From Bradyrhizobium roseum (GTDB taxonomy: Bacteria > Pseudomonadota > Alphaproteobacteria > Rhizobiales > Xanthobacteraceae): a stretch of DNA of 64,000 bases. Shown piece by piece: positions 25,707-34,518 of this stretch. The stretch spans positions 2,170,001-2,234,000 of the forward strand of contig NZ_CP129212.1 of NCBI RefSeq assembly GCF_030413175.1. Direction: 5' to 3'. Position 1 is the first letter of the stretch. Every line of letters begins with the position of its first letter. The notes below the pieces were generated by a model. It was not told where the DNA came from and ran no database searches. It saw nothing but the letters and a program-made list of their open reading frames with translations. The position numbers and the translations under genes are program-made.

Positions 25707-27431
25707 ATGATGGACGATACCAAGGGCGATAATCATCAGGTGCGCGGAACCGGGGTCGTGCGCATGCTCAGCATGCTCCGTTACAGCAGGGCCGCGGCAT
25801 TCTGCCTCGTGCTGTCGCTGCATGCGGGCGCGGTGATCCTCATGCTCATGACCGAAATCAGCATCTTGGGCATGGCCGTTTTCCTCATCGTCTGGACCAT
25901 GCTCAACGGCTTTTGGCTGATGCTGCTGCGACGGCCGGTCGTGGCGGCGCTGATCTCGCTCGAAGTCCTGATCGTGCTGACACTGCTGTCGCGCTTCAAG
26001 TTCGACAAACTCTGGATGACGATCGACTTCCTCGATGTGATGATCGTGGATCGCGACACGACGGCATTTTTGTTCGAGGTGTTTCCCGCTCTGCGCTGGT
26101 GGATTGTTCTCGCGGCGATAGCGACGGCCGTTGCTATTGTCATTGGCTGGCGGCTCGACCGGCATCGCGTGAGTCTCCAGCCCGGTCTTGCCGCGTTCGC
26201 TGTATCGAGCGCGATGCTGGTTGCGGTGTCGCTGTTCTGGCCGACCGGCCTCAACGAAGATTTCGAGGGCCGAAGCTACGTCTCGAAATTTGCCCGCACA
26301 GGCGTAGAGACGATTCACGAACTCTCTTTGCGCGGATATCTTGCGGCGGCTGCGCGCGCGAGCGAGCAGGTGCTGCCAGACGAGTCCGCCTGTCAGCCGG
26401 CACGCAAGCCCCCACACATCATTCTGCTGCATGATGAATCCAGTTTTGACATCACCATCGCGACCGGCGTCAACGTGCCGGCCGGGTATCAGGAACATTT
26501 CCGCTCTTTCGACGGCAGGATGCGCAAGCTTCTCGTGGAGGGTGTCGGAGGACCGAGCTGGTTTACCGAATTCAACGTGCTTACAGGCCTCTCGGTTCGA
26601 TCATTCGGCCGGTTTGCGACAGCTGTCACGCGGATGGCCCCCGGGCACGTCTATCGAGGTTTGCCCCGCGTACTGCAGCAATGCGGATATGAGACTTTTA
26701 GTCTCTACCCGTTCTACGGTTCGTTTCTGGGCTCCCGCGCGTTTCAGACGACAACCGGCATCGCGCACTATCTCGACATGAAGGATCTGGGGACGCGCGC
26801 CTTCGAGGCCGACAGTTTCTACTATGATCGTGCAATCGATCTTGTCAGGCGGGCGCGCGGCGAGGCGCCGCTGTTTCTGTATGTGTATACGGTGGCCAAT
26901 CATTTTCCGTGGGACGAGCGGCTGCGCGCCAACCTCACGCCGGATTGGCACGACCTCGGCAACGCGCCCGACGTGGAAGAGTATGTCCGTCGGCAGGCGA
27001 TATCAGCGGAGGAATATCGGGCCTTCCTGAAAAGGCTTGCGCTGGAATTTCCAGCAGAAGCCTTCCTCATCCTCCGCTACGGCGATCATCAGCCTCAGTT
27101 CGGCCCGCGCCTGATCGATCCGTCGCTCGGCAAGGCAGAACTTGCGAAGCGAGCGAAGGCTCTGGATCAGCGCTATCTGACGACATACTATGCGCTCGAC
27201 ACGGTGAACTTTACGCCGGTCGATATCGGGCCGGCGCTCGATCTGCTTGATGCGCCGTACCTGCCCTTGGTCGCGCTGCAGGCGGCTGGAATTCCGCTTC
27301 GCGCAGATTTCGCGGAACAGAAGGTGATCCTGCAACGGTGCGGCGGGCTGTTTTACGGTTGTGAAGGAGGGGAACAGGCCCGCCGCCTGAACCGGCTTTT
27401 GATCGATGCCGGACTGATCAAGGGGCTGTAA
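25707..27431 (+). CDS. Sulfatase-fold membrane transferase (phosphoethanolamine/phosphoglycerol transferase-like)
   Basis: A 574-residue protein with about five N-terminal membrane segments (residues 20-190) and a periplasmic alkaline-phosphatase/sulfatase-fold domain (about 215-570). Metal-site elements are HIILLHDESSFD (Glu and Asp region), a likely Thr nucleophile in FNVLTGLSVRSFG, and LRYGDHQPQFG (Asp-His). Relatives transfer phosphoethanolamine or phosphoglycerol to lipid A, glycans or lipoteichoic acid. Conserved cysteines in the final 60 residues could form a disulfide. The gene stands alone; the acceptor is unknown. Confidence 0.82.
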   Translation: MMDDTKGDNHQVRGTGVVRMLSMLRYSRAAAFCLVLSLHAGAVILMLMTEISILGMAVFLIVWTMLNGFWLMLLRRPVVAALISLEVLIVLTLLSRFKFDKLWMTIDFLDVMIVDRDTTAFLFEVFPALRWWIVLAAIATAVAIVIGWRLDRHRVSLQPGLAAFAVSSAMLVAVSLFWPTGLNEDFEGRSYVSKFARTGVETIHELSLRGYLAAAARASEQVLPDESACQPARKPPHIILLHDESSFDITIATGVNVPAGYQEHFRSFDGRMRKLLVEGVGGPSWFTEFNVLTGLSVRSFGRFATAVTRMAPGHVYRGLPRVLQQCGYETFSLYPFYGSFLGSRAFQTTTGIAHYLDMKDLGTRAFEADSFYYDRAIDLVRRARGEAPLFLYVYTVANHFPWDERLRANLTPDWHDLGNAPDVEEYVRRQAISAEEYRAFLKRLALEFPAEAFLILRYGDHQPQFGPRLIDPSLGKAELAKRAKALDQRYLTTYYALDTVNFTPVDIGPALDLLDAPYLPLVALQAAGIPLRADFAEQKVILQRCGGLFYGCEGGEQARRLNRLLIDAGLIKGL

Positions 27432-27612
27432 GGGAGCCTGTGCTTACGGGCGCCTGCAACGCGGAAACACCGGCAAAGAACAAAGCCGCTCCATCATCGC
27501 TCCTTGCGGAAATAGGCTTCCATTCGCTGGGTTGAAAAAGCAAATCGCTTCCATTGCTCCGGCGGCCGGAAACGACGACATTTGTCCTGCAAGTCAACAG
27601 ATTGGCCGCGCA

Positions 27613-27831
27613 ATGGACCGCTTGAGATACGAGCCGTTTGGCGAGCGCCTGGCGCCCGAAGGGGACGCGGGACCGCGCTCCCGCACGTCAAGATATCTGT
27701 TGTGGACCGGCACGGGCCTGTTCTGGTCGCTGGTGGCGGCCATTGTGCTCGCCCGCGCGGCCTTCTTCGAGCCGGGCGTCTTTGACGAGTTCACCCGCGT
27801 CGCGTCGCTCGTCAAGGCAGCGATCTTTTAG
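27613..27831 (+). CDS. Small single-pass membrane protein, hypothetical
   Basis: A 72-residue protein with one C-terminal membrane helix (LLWTGTGLFWSLVAAIVLARA). The ATG at 27613 begins MDRLRYEPFGERLAPEG; an in-frame start at 27532 would add 27 unlikely residues. Its last four bases overlap the end of the convergent LysR gene. No known domain. Confidence 0.55.
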   Translation: MDRLRYEPFGERLAPEGDAGPRSRTSRYLLWTGTGLFWSLVAAIVLARAAFFEPGVFDEFTRVASLVKAAIF

Positions 27832-28736
27832 GCCAACTCCGCAACGCGCTTGTCCTGCCAGATCAGCCGCTCGAACGCGGTGGCCGCTGGAATCTCCATT
27901 CGGCCCGGCGCCGTCAATTGCCACAGCGTGCGTTCGATCTGCAGGTCGCGGATCGGCACCACCTTGAGCCGGCCGAGCGTCACTTGATCGGCAATCGTGG
28001 CGCTGGAGACGATCGCGACGCCGAGGCCGGCGGCTACCGCCTGCTTGATCGCCTCGGTGCTGCCGATTTCCAGCGTGCGATGGGGTTCGATGCCTGCGGC
28101 AAGCAGCGCCTGCGCCACCACCTCGCGCGATCCTGACCCGGGCTCGCGCACGATCAGGACCTCATCGCACAGCGCCGCGCTTGTGATCCCGCGCTCCGCC
28201 GCCGCAAACCGATGCTGCGGATCGACGATCAGGCTCATCGCGTCGGCTCGCCAGGCATGACTTTCGAGTTCGTCGTCCTCGACCGGTCCCTCGACCAGTG
28301 CGACCTCGATATCATGCGCCAGCATCAGGTCGGCGATGTCCCTGGTGTTGGCGATGACGAGGTGGAGGTCGATCCCGGGATAGTTTCGATGAAACGTCCC
28401 GAGATAGTCCGATATCATGTAGGTCGCGATCGTGGTGGATGCGCCGATGCGCAGCGATCCGCTGTCGAGACTGCGCAAGGACAATAACTCGTCCTCCGCC
28501 GCGCGCTCCGCTGCGAACAGCGTCTCTGCGTGCCGCACCAGCGCTTTTCCCTCTCGCGTCGGGCGCACGCCTTTCGGCGACCGGTCGAGCAGGCGGCAGC
28601 CGACCTGAAGCTCGAAATCCCGGACCCCCTTGGAGATCGCGGGCTGGCTGATATGGAGCGCCTCGGCTGCGCGCGAAAAGCTCCCGGTTCTCACCACGGT
28701 CGTGAACAGGCGCAGCAGATGCAGGTTTAAGGACAT
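27828..28736 (-). CDS. LysR family regulator next to YeiH-type transporter
   Basis: A 302-residue LysR protein. The N-terminal winged helix (about 4-62, VVRTGSFSRAAEALHISQPA) is canonical, and the effector domain begins at SGSLRIGASTTIATYMIS, the pattern of CysB/CbbR/YeiE-like members. It is divergent from a YeiH-family transporter, the arrangement seen in E. coli for yeiE and yeiH, so it probably controls that gene in response to a sulfur compound or another anion. The intergenic region holds an inverted repeat TAAC-N6-GTTA at 28775-28788. Confidence 0.92.
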   Translation of the reverse strand: MSLNLHLLRLFTTVVRTGSFSRAAEALHISQPAISKGVRDFELQVGCRLLDRSPKGVRPTREGKALVRHAETLFAAERAAEDELLSLRSLDSGSLRIGASTTIATYMISDYLGTFHRNYPGIDLHLVIANTRDIADLMLAHDIEVALVEGPVEDDELESHAWRADAMSLIVDPQHRFAAAERGITSAALCDEVLIVREPGSGSREVVAQALLAAGIEPHRTLEIGSTEAIKQAVAAGLGVAIVSSATIADQVTLGRLKVVPIRDLQIERTLWQLTAPGRMEIPAATAFERLIWQDKRVAELA

Positions 28737-28774
28737 AACTTCCCTTTATCGGGCCAGATCGAAAACATATTACC

Positions 28775-28788
28775 TAACTATCGCGTTA
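28775..28788. promoter_or_regulatory. Inverted repeat in lysR-yeiH intergenic region
   Basis: TAACTATCGCGTTA, with 4-base arms around 6 bases, is the kind of short dyad bound by LysR proteins. It overlaps the ATG at 28788, which supports the GTG at 28824 as the real start of the transporter. Confidence 0.35.
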
Positions 28789-28823
28789 TGGCGCATAAAT
28801 CGTTCTATCTGCAGGGGGATTTT

Positions 28824-29885
28824 GTGCCGTCAGACGAAGAATCTTCCGCATCCGGCCGCGGACGGGCGCCTTGGGCGGCCCGTCTCGCGTCGCTCATTCC
28901 CGGAGTCCTGCTCTGCATCATGGTCGCCGGCGTCTCGGCCGGCTTCGAAGCCGCGGAACGGCGTCTGTTTGAACACCCCTATGTGGAAGCGCTGGTGCTG
29001 GCGATCCTGCTCGGCATGGCCGTGCGCAGCTTCTGGAATCCCCCCGAGCGCTGGCAGGCCGGCATCGCCTTCAGTGCCAAGCAACTGCTTGAAGTCGCAG
29101 TGATGCTGCTCGGGGCATCGATCAGCTTTGCCGCGGTCGCGGCGTCCGGCGCGGCCCTGCTTGGCGCGATTGCCGCGACCGTCATCGCAACCCTGGCACT
29201 CAGCTTCGGCATCAGCCGCATGCTCGGCCTGCCGACACGGCTGTCGATCCTGATCGCCTGCGGCAACTCCATCTGCGGCAATTCGGCGATTGCCGCGGTA
29301 GCACCTGTCATCGGCGCCAGCCGCGATGAAATCGCGTCCTCGATCTCGTTTACGGCGATTCTCGGCGTGGTGATGGTGCTGGGGTTGCCGCTGCTCATCC
29401 CGCTGTTGCAGCTGTCCGCGACGCAATACGGCATTCTTGCGGGACTAACCGTCTACGCCGTCCCGCAGGTGCTTGCCGCCACCGTGCCGGCGGGATTGGT
29501 GAGTACGCAGATCGGCACGCTGGTGAAACTGATGCGCGTATTGATGCTGGGGCCGATCGTGGTGGGATTTTCCCTCTTGGCCCCGCGCCTGAATGGAGGC
29601 GCGCGGGGCACGCAAACGGCCGGTTTCTTCCGGCTCGTGCCATGGTTCATCCTCGGCTTTCTCGCGCTTTCAGCGCTGCGCTCGCTCGAGGTCGTGCCGG
29701 TCACGGTTGTCGGCCCGCTGACGGAAATCACCGGCTTTCTCACGGTGGTGTCGATGGCGGCGCTGGGGCTTGGCGTCGACGTGCGGGTTCTCGCCAATGT
29801 CGGCGGCAGGGTGACTGCGGCCGTGACGTTGTCGCTGATGCTCCTGCTTGCGATCAGCATTGGCCTGATACACCTGTTCCATTGA
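28824..29885 (+). CDS. YeiH/YadS family putative sulfate exporter
   Basis: A 353-residue membrane protein of the PSE (UPF0324, Cons_hypoth698) family with ten or so membrane segments. Signatures are VEALVLAILLGMAVRSFW, the polar loop ACGNSICGNSAIAAVAPVI and VYAVPQVLAATVPAG. I prefer GTG 28824 because AGGGGGA lies 4 bases before it; an ATG at 28788 would add 12 residues but has no Shine-Dalgarno and overlaps the dyad. The family is annotated as sulfate exporters with little direct proof. The divergent LysR gene is the likely regulator. Confidence 0.88.
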   Translation: MPSDEESSASGRGRAPWAARLASLIPGVLLCIMVAGVSAGFEAAERRLFEHPYVEALVLAILLGMAVRSFWNPPERWQAGIAFSAKQLLEVAVMLLGASISFAAVAASGAALLGAIAATVIATLALSFGISRMLGLPTRLSILIACGNSICGNSAIAAVAPVIGASRDEIASSISFTAILGVVMVLGLPLLIPLLQLSATQYGILAGLTVYAVPQVLAATVPAGLVSTQIGTLVKLMRVLMLGPIVVGFSLLAPRLNGGARGTQTAGFFRLVPWFILGFLALSALRSLEVVPVTVVGPLTEITGFLTVVSMAALGLGVDVRVLANVGGRVTAAVTLSLMLLLAISIGLIHLFH

Positions 29886-29911
29886 CGTCGGCGGATCACC
29901 GGACGACTTGG

Positions 29912-30754
29912 TCATTCCAGCTTGAAGCCGATCCGCCTCACGTAGGCGCCGAAATCCGCGCGCTCCGGCTGCGCATATTGCCGCGCCTTGTCCTCCGACC
30001 AGCCATAGGTTTCAGACAGGCCGAATTGTTTGACACCGCGTTGCGCCGCATAGGGCTGCGCTTCTTCGCGGCGCCTGTCATAGGCCGCGATGGCCTCATC
30101 GAGGCCGTCTTCCTGAAAGGCGTTTCGATGCACCGTCACCGACAGCGGCAGTCGCATGCTGATTGTCGGCGCCTCGGCCGGATATCCCACGGCGAGGCCG
30201 GCGACCGGGAAAACATAATCGGGCAGTTTCAGGAGTTGTGACAACTTGGCGGAATGATTGCGCACCGCGCTGATCGGACAGACCCCGAGACCTTCAGCCT
30301 CGGCAGCGATCACGAACGCGGACAGGGCGATCCCCGCATCGACGGCGGGGTTGAAGAAGGCGTCGAGGTGATCGTTAACGAAAGGTCTTTCGCGCAATGC
30401 GTGGATTCGGCGTTGCCTTCGATTGTTGCCGCAGAAGATGAGGAGGCTCGGAATGTCCGTCGTCCACTTCTGGCCCAGCGGCCCGTCCGCCAGCATCGCG
30501 CCGATCTCAGACTTGAGGCCGGGTGCGTCGACAATGATGATGTCGCGCTGTTGCAGGTCGCTCTTGGTCGGGGCGCTCAGCGCCAGCGCACATAGCCGCC
30601 GCAGGGTCGGATATGGAACGGCATCTGGCCGGAATTTTCGTACCGAGCCGCGCGCCGCCAGTTGCTTCAGGACGGACGGACCATCGTCGCCAAATTCCAC
30701 ATCCGCGGCATCGGGGCCGAAGCGATCGACAAACGGGGTTCTTGAATCGGACAT
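29912..30754 (-). CDS. Nitroreductase family FMN protein
   Basis: A 280-residue protein of the NADH:FMN nitroreductase fold. RGSVRKFRPDAVPYPTLRR holds the FMN-phosphate arginine and SAPTKSDLQQ the second FMN contact; the family end motif is LAVGYPAEAP. The ~40 residues before and ~60 after the core are longer than in NfsB-type enzymes. It could reduce nitro compounds, quinones or flavin. It ends 26 bases from the convergent YeiH gene and has its own promoter region shared with the divergent acyl-CoA dehydrogenase. Confidence 0.88.
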   Translation of the reverse strand: MSDSRTPFVDRFGPDAADVEFGDDGPSVLKQLAARGSVRKFRPDAVPYPTLRRLCALALSAPTKSDLQQRDIIIVDAPGLKSEIGAMLADGPLGQKWTTDIPSLLIFCGNNRRQRRIHALRERPFVNDHLDAFFNPAVDAGIALSAFVIAAEAEGLGVCPISAVRNHSAKLSQLLKLPDYVFPVAGLAVGYPAEAPTISMRLPLSVTVHRNAFQEDGLDEAIAAYDRRREEAQPYAAQRGVKQFGLSETYGWSEDKARQYAQPERADFGAYVRRIGFKLE

Positions 30755-30922
30755 CTCGAAAGTCTCCAGGGCGTTGCTGCTTCATGTCAGGTTCGCGCAA
30801 ACAAGCAAAGCTGGGAAGGGGTATGCTGCGCCGCAGACCTTGCAAAATATTCGGTTGCGTTTTGGTGCGCTTCGGAGCCGAATGATCGAAAACCACGATG
30901 CGTCCGTCGGGAGGATAATTCC

Positions 30923-32134
30923 ATGGATATGAACCTGTCGCCCGAGCAACAGAAGCTCCGCAGCGCCGCGCGCGAACTTGCTGAATCCCAATTCGCTGCC
31001 AAAGCCGCCGAGATCGACCGCACCGAAGCCTATCCTTTCGACAACGTCGCGGCGCTGAAGGCCGCGGGCTTCATGGGGTACACGATCCCGACATCCTATG
31101 GCGGCAGGGGAGGAAGCTATTTCGAGGCTGCCCTGATCATCGAGGAAATGGCGCGGGTATGCGGCGCAACGGGACGCATCACCGTCGAGGCCAACATGGG
31201 CGCGATCTCCGCGGTCATGCAGTACGGCACCGAGAAGCAGAAGCGGCTCGGTGCCGAACTCGTGCTTTCCGGAGACAAGCCTGCGATCTGCATCACCGAG
31301 CCGGAAGCGGGATCGGCGGCGACCGAGATGACGACGCGCGCCGACAAGCACGGCAACACCTATGTCATCCGCGGCAGGAAGCACTGGATCACGGGCGGCG
31401 GGGTCTCAAAACTCCATCTGATCTTCGCCCGCGTCTTCGACGAGCGCGGCCACGAGCAAGGGATCGGCGGCTTCCTCGCGGTCCGGGGTGCGCCCGGTCT
31501 GGTGATCGGAAAGCGCGAGCCTGCCATGGGCCTGCGCGGCATTCCCGAGACCGAGATCATCTTCGAGAACCTGGAAATATCAGAGGACATGCTGGTGCTG
31601 CCGCCGCGCGGCTTGCGGCGCGGTTTTGCCGACCTGATCGACGCCTATAACAGCCAGCGGGTGGGTGCCGGAACGGTCGCGCTCGGGCTGGCGCAGGGCG
31701 CTTACGAAAAGGCCCTGGCCTTCGTGAAGGAGCGAAAGCAGTTCGGGCGGCCGATCGCCGAATTCCAGGGCCTGCAATGGATGCTGGCCGACATGGCGGT
31801 GGCGCTCAACGCCGCGCGGCTGTCACTGCATCAAGCCGCGCTCAGCGCCAATCCGTTTCCGGATCCGCTTTTGGCGGCGCAGGCCAAGATCATCGCGTCC
31901 GAAACCGCCAACACGGTCACCAACCAGGCGCTCCAGCTGTTCGGCGCCAGGGGTTACTCGCGGGATTACCCGCTCGAACGCATGGTCCGGGATGCCCGCA
32001 TGTTCACGATTGCCGGCGGTACGGCACAGGTGCTGCGGACATTGGTGGCGTCGAGAATTCTCGACACCAAGATTCCGCAGACCCGCAACGGGTACATGGA
32101 GGCGGTCCAGGCGCCGTTGCTCGCGGCAAAGTAG
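30923..32134 (+). CDS. Acyl-CoA dehydrogenase
   Basis: A 403-residue flavoenzyme. The N-terminal helical domain (LSPEQQKLRSAARELAES) is followed by the FAD/substrate loop ICITEPEAGSAATEMTT, the middle beta domain and the C-terminal signature (QALQLFGARGYSRDYPLERMVRDARM), where an arginine-aspartate FAD contact is usual. It oxidises an acyl-CoA to the enoyl-CoA. The ATG at 30923 is 8 bases after GGGAGG. The gene stands alone, so its chain-length preference cannot be inferred. Confidence 0.92.
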   Translation: MDMNLSPEQQKLRSAARELAESQFAAKAAEIDRTEAYPFDNVAALKAAGFMGYTIPTSYGGRGGSYFEAALIIEEMARVCGATGRITVEANMGAISAVMQYGTEKQKRLGAELVLSGDKPAICITEPEAGSAATEMTTRADKHGNTYVIRGRKHWITGGGVSKLHLIFARVFDERGHEQGIGGFLAVRGAPGLVIGKREPAMGLRGIPETEIIFENLEISEDMLVLPPRGLRRGFADLIDAYNSQRVGAGTVALGLAQGAYEKALAFVKERKQFGRPIAEFQGLQWMLADMAVALNAARLSLHQAALSANPFPDPLLAAQAKIIASETANTVTNQALQLFGARGYSRDYPLERMVRDARMFTIAGGTAQVLRTLVASRILDTKIPQTRNGYMEAVQAPLLAAK

Positions 32135-32138
32135 CTTT

Positions 32139-32160
32139 GCCGCGGATCACACCGCGCGGC
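32139..32160. terminator. Possible shared hairpin between convergent genes
   Basis: GCCGCG and CGCGGC form a 6-base-pair stem around a 10-base loop, between the stop of the acyl-CoA dehydrogenase and the stop of hemN, running slightly into the hemN end. There is no U-tract, so intrinsic termination is doubtful. Confidence 0.25.
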
Positions 32161-33499
32161 TATGCGTGGCGGTGGAATGCGCGAGATGGGCATCGAATGC
32201 CGATGCGACACTGCGCACCAGGAATTCCGCGCCGTCGCGGATCGAAAGCCGGTCTTCGATCAGTGTCACCGCGCCGTCGGCGATCAGGCTGTCGATCCGC
32301 GTCCGGTCGACGATCGCGGAACGATGGTCCCGGCCGTGGGCGCGCGAAACCCCGGGCAGGTCGACAGCCAGATCGCACATGATCCGCTCGATGATATCGG
32401 CACGGAAGCGGTCCTCCGTCGTGAAGGCATATCCCTTGGCGGTGGCGAGCCGGTCCTCGGCGATGCGCGTGAGATAATCGCGCGTCGAAACCACGTTTTG
32501 CACGAATCCCTGCGGCATGCGGCCGATGGCGCTGGCGCCGAGGCCAATCAGCGCGTCGGCGGAATCGTCGGTATAGCCCTGAAAGTTACGCTTCAGCCGG
32601 CCGTCCTGCCGCGCAATCGCGAGGCTATCGCCGGGCAGAGCGAAATGATCGAGGCCGATGCGGACGTAGCCGGCGTCCACCAGGGCTTCTGCGATGGTCT
32701 CGGACTGCCGATGCCGCTCGATGCTGTGGGGCAGGGCGTCCTCGGTGATCTTGCGTTGGTGCTTCTTGAACGAGGGAACGTGGGCATAGCCGAACACCGA
32801 AAAGCGGTCCGGCCGGAGTTCGACGCATTTGGCGACGGTGTCGAGGCACGACTCCACCGTCTGCAGTGGCAGCCCGTAGAGCAGGTCGAAATTGATCCGG
32901 TTGACGCCCGCCCGGCGCAAACGTTCGACCGAAAGCGCGGTCTGTTCAAAACTCTGCATCCGGTTGATGGCGCGCTGCACGGCCGGGTCGAAACTCTGGA
33001 TGCCCAGGCTGGCGCGGTTGACGCCGCAATAGCCGAGCGCGTCGACCATCGGCTCCGTCAGCGTCCGCGGGTCGATCTCGACCGCGATTTCAGCATCGGG
33101 AATGACGAAGAACGAATAGCGCAGCGCGCCGACGAGGTCGACGAACGTCTCGGGTAGCATGACCGTCGGCGTCCCGCCGCCGAAGTGGACGTGAGAAACC
33201 GGCAGGCGCTGGCCAATCGTCTCGGCGACAAGACGTGCTTCGGTACGCAGGCCCGCCGCGTAGGTCGCGATCGGATCGTCGCGCTTGGTGATCGAGGTAT
33301 GACATCCGCAGTACCAGCACATCGACCGGCAGAACGGCACGTGCAAATAGATCGAGGCCGGCTGTTGTTTGGGCACCGCCTTCAGCCACTTCCGATACTG
33401 CTCTTCGCCGATGGCAGGCGAAAAATGCGGGGCCGTGGGATAGCTGGTATAGCGCGGCAGCCTGTCCTGCCCGTAGGATTGCGCCAGGTCCGATCGCAT
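32147..33499 (-). CDS. hemN: Oxygen-independent coproporphyrinogen III dehydrogenase
   Basis: A 450-residue radical-SAM enzyme. The cluster motif Cys-X3-Cys-X2-Cys-X-Cys is in PFCRSMCWYCGCHTS, followed by FGGGTPTVML and the GCVNRASLGIQSFD-type segment (here YCGVNRASLGIQSFD). It converts coproporphyrinogen III to protoporphyrinogen IX without oxygen, supplying haem under low oxygen. I chose ATG 33499 because AGGAG lies 8 bases upstream. A perfect TTGA-N6-TCAA box at 33554-33567 is 61 bases upstream (centre), placing hemN under FNR/FixK/NnrR-type control with the adjacent nitrite-reductase genes. Confidence 0.95.
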   Translation of the reverse strand: MRSDLAQSYGQDRLPRYTSYPTAPHFSPAIGEEQYRKWLKAVPKQQPASIYLHVPFCRSMCWYCGCHTSITKRDDPIATYAAGLRTEARLVAETIGQRLPVSHVHFGGGTPTVMLPETFVDLVGALRYSFFVIPDAEIAVEIDPRTLTEPMVDALGYCGVNRASLGIQSFDPAVQRAINRMQSFEQTALSVERLRRAGVNRINFDLLYGLPLQTVESCLDTVAKCVELRPDRFSVFGYAHVPSFKKHQRKITEDALPHSIERHRQSETIAEALVDAGYVRIGLDHFALPGDSLAIARQDGRLKRNFQGYTDDSADALIGLGASAIGRMPQGFVQNVVSTRDYLTRIAEDRLATAKGYAFTTEDRFRADIIERIMCDLAVDLPGVSRAHGRDHRSAIVDRTRIDSLIADGAVTLIEDRLSIRDGAEFLVRSVASAFDAHLAHSTATHSRAV

Positions 33500-33553
33500 C
33501 TGCTGTTCTCCTTCCACCTCCCGATTCAATACCGGACCCGGACGAAGGGAACT

Positions 33554-33567
33554 TTGAGCTGGCTCAA
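33554..33567. promoter_or_regulatory. FNR/FixK-type box upstream of hemN
   Basis: TTGAGCTGGCTCAA is a perfect TTGA-N6-TCAA palindrome centred 61 bases before the hemN ATG. If it acts at about -41.5, the transcript would start near 33519 with a 20-base leader. It matches the FixK/FNR consensus TTG-N8-CAA. Confidence 0.8.
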
Positions 33568-33590
33568 CCCGCCGGTAATCGCCGGCGCGG

Positions 33591-34454
33591 CTAGCTCCGC
33601 CGCAGCAGGTTTGTCACGTTCCGGAGGGCGGATGTAGCGACCGATCGGGCGGGGTCGGCGACGAGCCTGAAGCCCAGATTGGCCGGGGGGATGCCGGCCG
33701 CGCAGCCGCCGGAGCGCGGGTCGCGGATGAAGTCGGTCATGTAGGCACGGTGAGCGCCCTCCACGACGCGGACGCCGCAATTGGTGTTGGTGATCTGTTC
33801 GCGCTTGCCGTCGAGCGAAACGCGCAGGAAGCAGCTGTTCGTCCACTCCCAGACGTTGCCGGCGAGGTCATCCAGTCCGTTGCTGTTGGTGCCGAAGGTA
33901 CCGCCGGGCTGGGCGGCAACCGCGGCCGGCCGGGAGCGAGCGGATTCGACCTCGTAGCGGGCGATCCAGGCCTGCGCCGGATCGGAGGGGTCGACGAGCG
34001 GCAGCGCCTCGTCACGCGCCTTTTCAGCCGCCGCAAATATCCACTCCTCGTCGGTCGGCAGGCGATAGGCAATGCCCGTTTTACGCGACTGCCACGCAGC
34101 ATAGGCCGTGGCATCGTGCCAACTGACGCCGACGATGGGAACGTTCTGTGGGCCTGCGGCAGCCGCGACACGCGGGCAGGCGCCCTCGTCGATGCAGCGG
34201 ACGTATTCGGCGGCCGTGACCTGCCGCTTCATGACGAGGACATCGCCTGGAAGGCGCAGGTTGCGCAGCGGGCCTTCGACGGGTCGGCCATCTCGCGAGA
34301 AATCACCGGCGGTCCGATAGCTGAAGGAAGAGGACGCGCGGAGCAAGGCTCCATCCTGGTCGCGGGGAGGTGTGGGCGCCAGCGCTGTCGCCAGGATCGG
34401 GGCGGCGAGCGCGCCCGCGAGCATCGCGATCTTGATTTTTATCAGGACGAGCAC
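33591..34454 (-). CDS. nirV: NirV, formylglycine-generating-enzyme-like protein linked to nitrite reductase
   Basis: A 287-residue protein with an N-terminal signal or anchor (IKIKIAMLAGALAAPILATAL) and an FGE-sulfatase (SUMF1) domain: VPIVGVSWHDATAYAAWQS, AYRLPTDEEWIFAA, GLDDLAGNVWEWT and, at the end, ANLGFRLVADP. In denitrifiers, nirV follows nirK; its role in nitrite reductase maturation is not settled. The GTG at 34454 follows GAGGAGG with 6 bases spacing. It lies 64 bases after nirK and the intergenic region contains a strong hairpin (34476-34504). Confidence 0.9.
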   Translation of the reverse strand: MLVLIKIKIAMLAGALAAPILATALAPTPPRDQDGALLRASSSFSYRTAGDFSRDGRPVEGPLRNLRLPGDVLVMKRQVTAAEYVRCIDEGACPRVAAAAGPQNVPIVGVSWHDATAYAAWQSRKTGIAYRLPTDEEWIFAAAEKARDEALPLVDPSDPAQAWIARYEVESARSRPAAVAAQPGGTFGTNSNGLDDLAGNVWEWTNSCFLRVSLDGKREQITNTNCGVRVVEGAHRAYMTDFIRDPRSGGCAAGIPPANLGFRLVADPARSVATSALRNVTNLLRRS

Positions 34455-34475
34455 GGCTTGCCTCCTCTCGGTGCG

Positions 34476-34511
34476 ACGGCCCACCGGGATAAACCGTGGG
34501 CCGTCCTTTTT
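34476..34511 (+). terminator. Strong hairpin between nirK and nirV, U-tract on the + strand
   Basis: The 9-base arms ACGGCCCAC and GTGGGCCGT pair perfectly around an 11-base loop (34476-34504) and are followed on the + strand by CCTTTTT. As an intrinsic terminator it would stop rightward, antisense transcription. In the nirK-nirV (leftward) transcript it would form a stem without a following U-tract and might act in RNA processing or stability between the two genes. Confidence 0.6.
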
Positions 34512-34518
34512 GCTCCAC

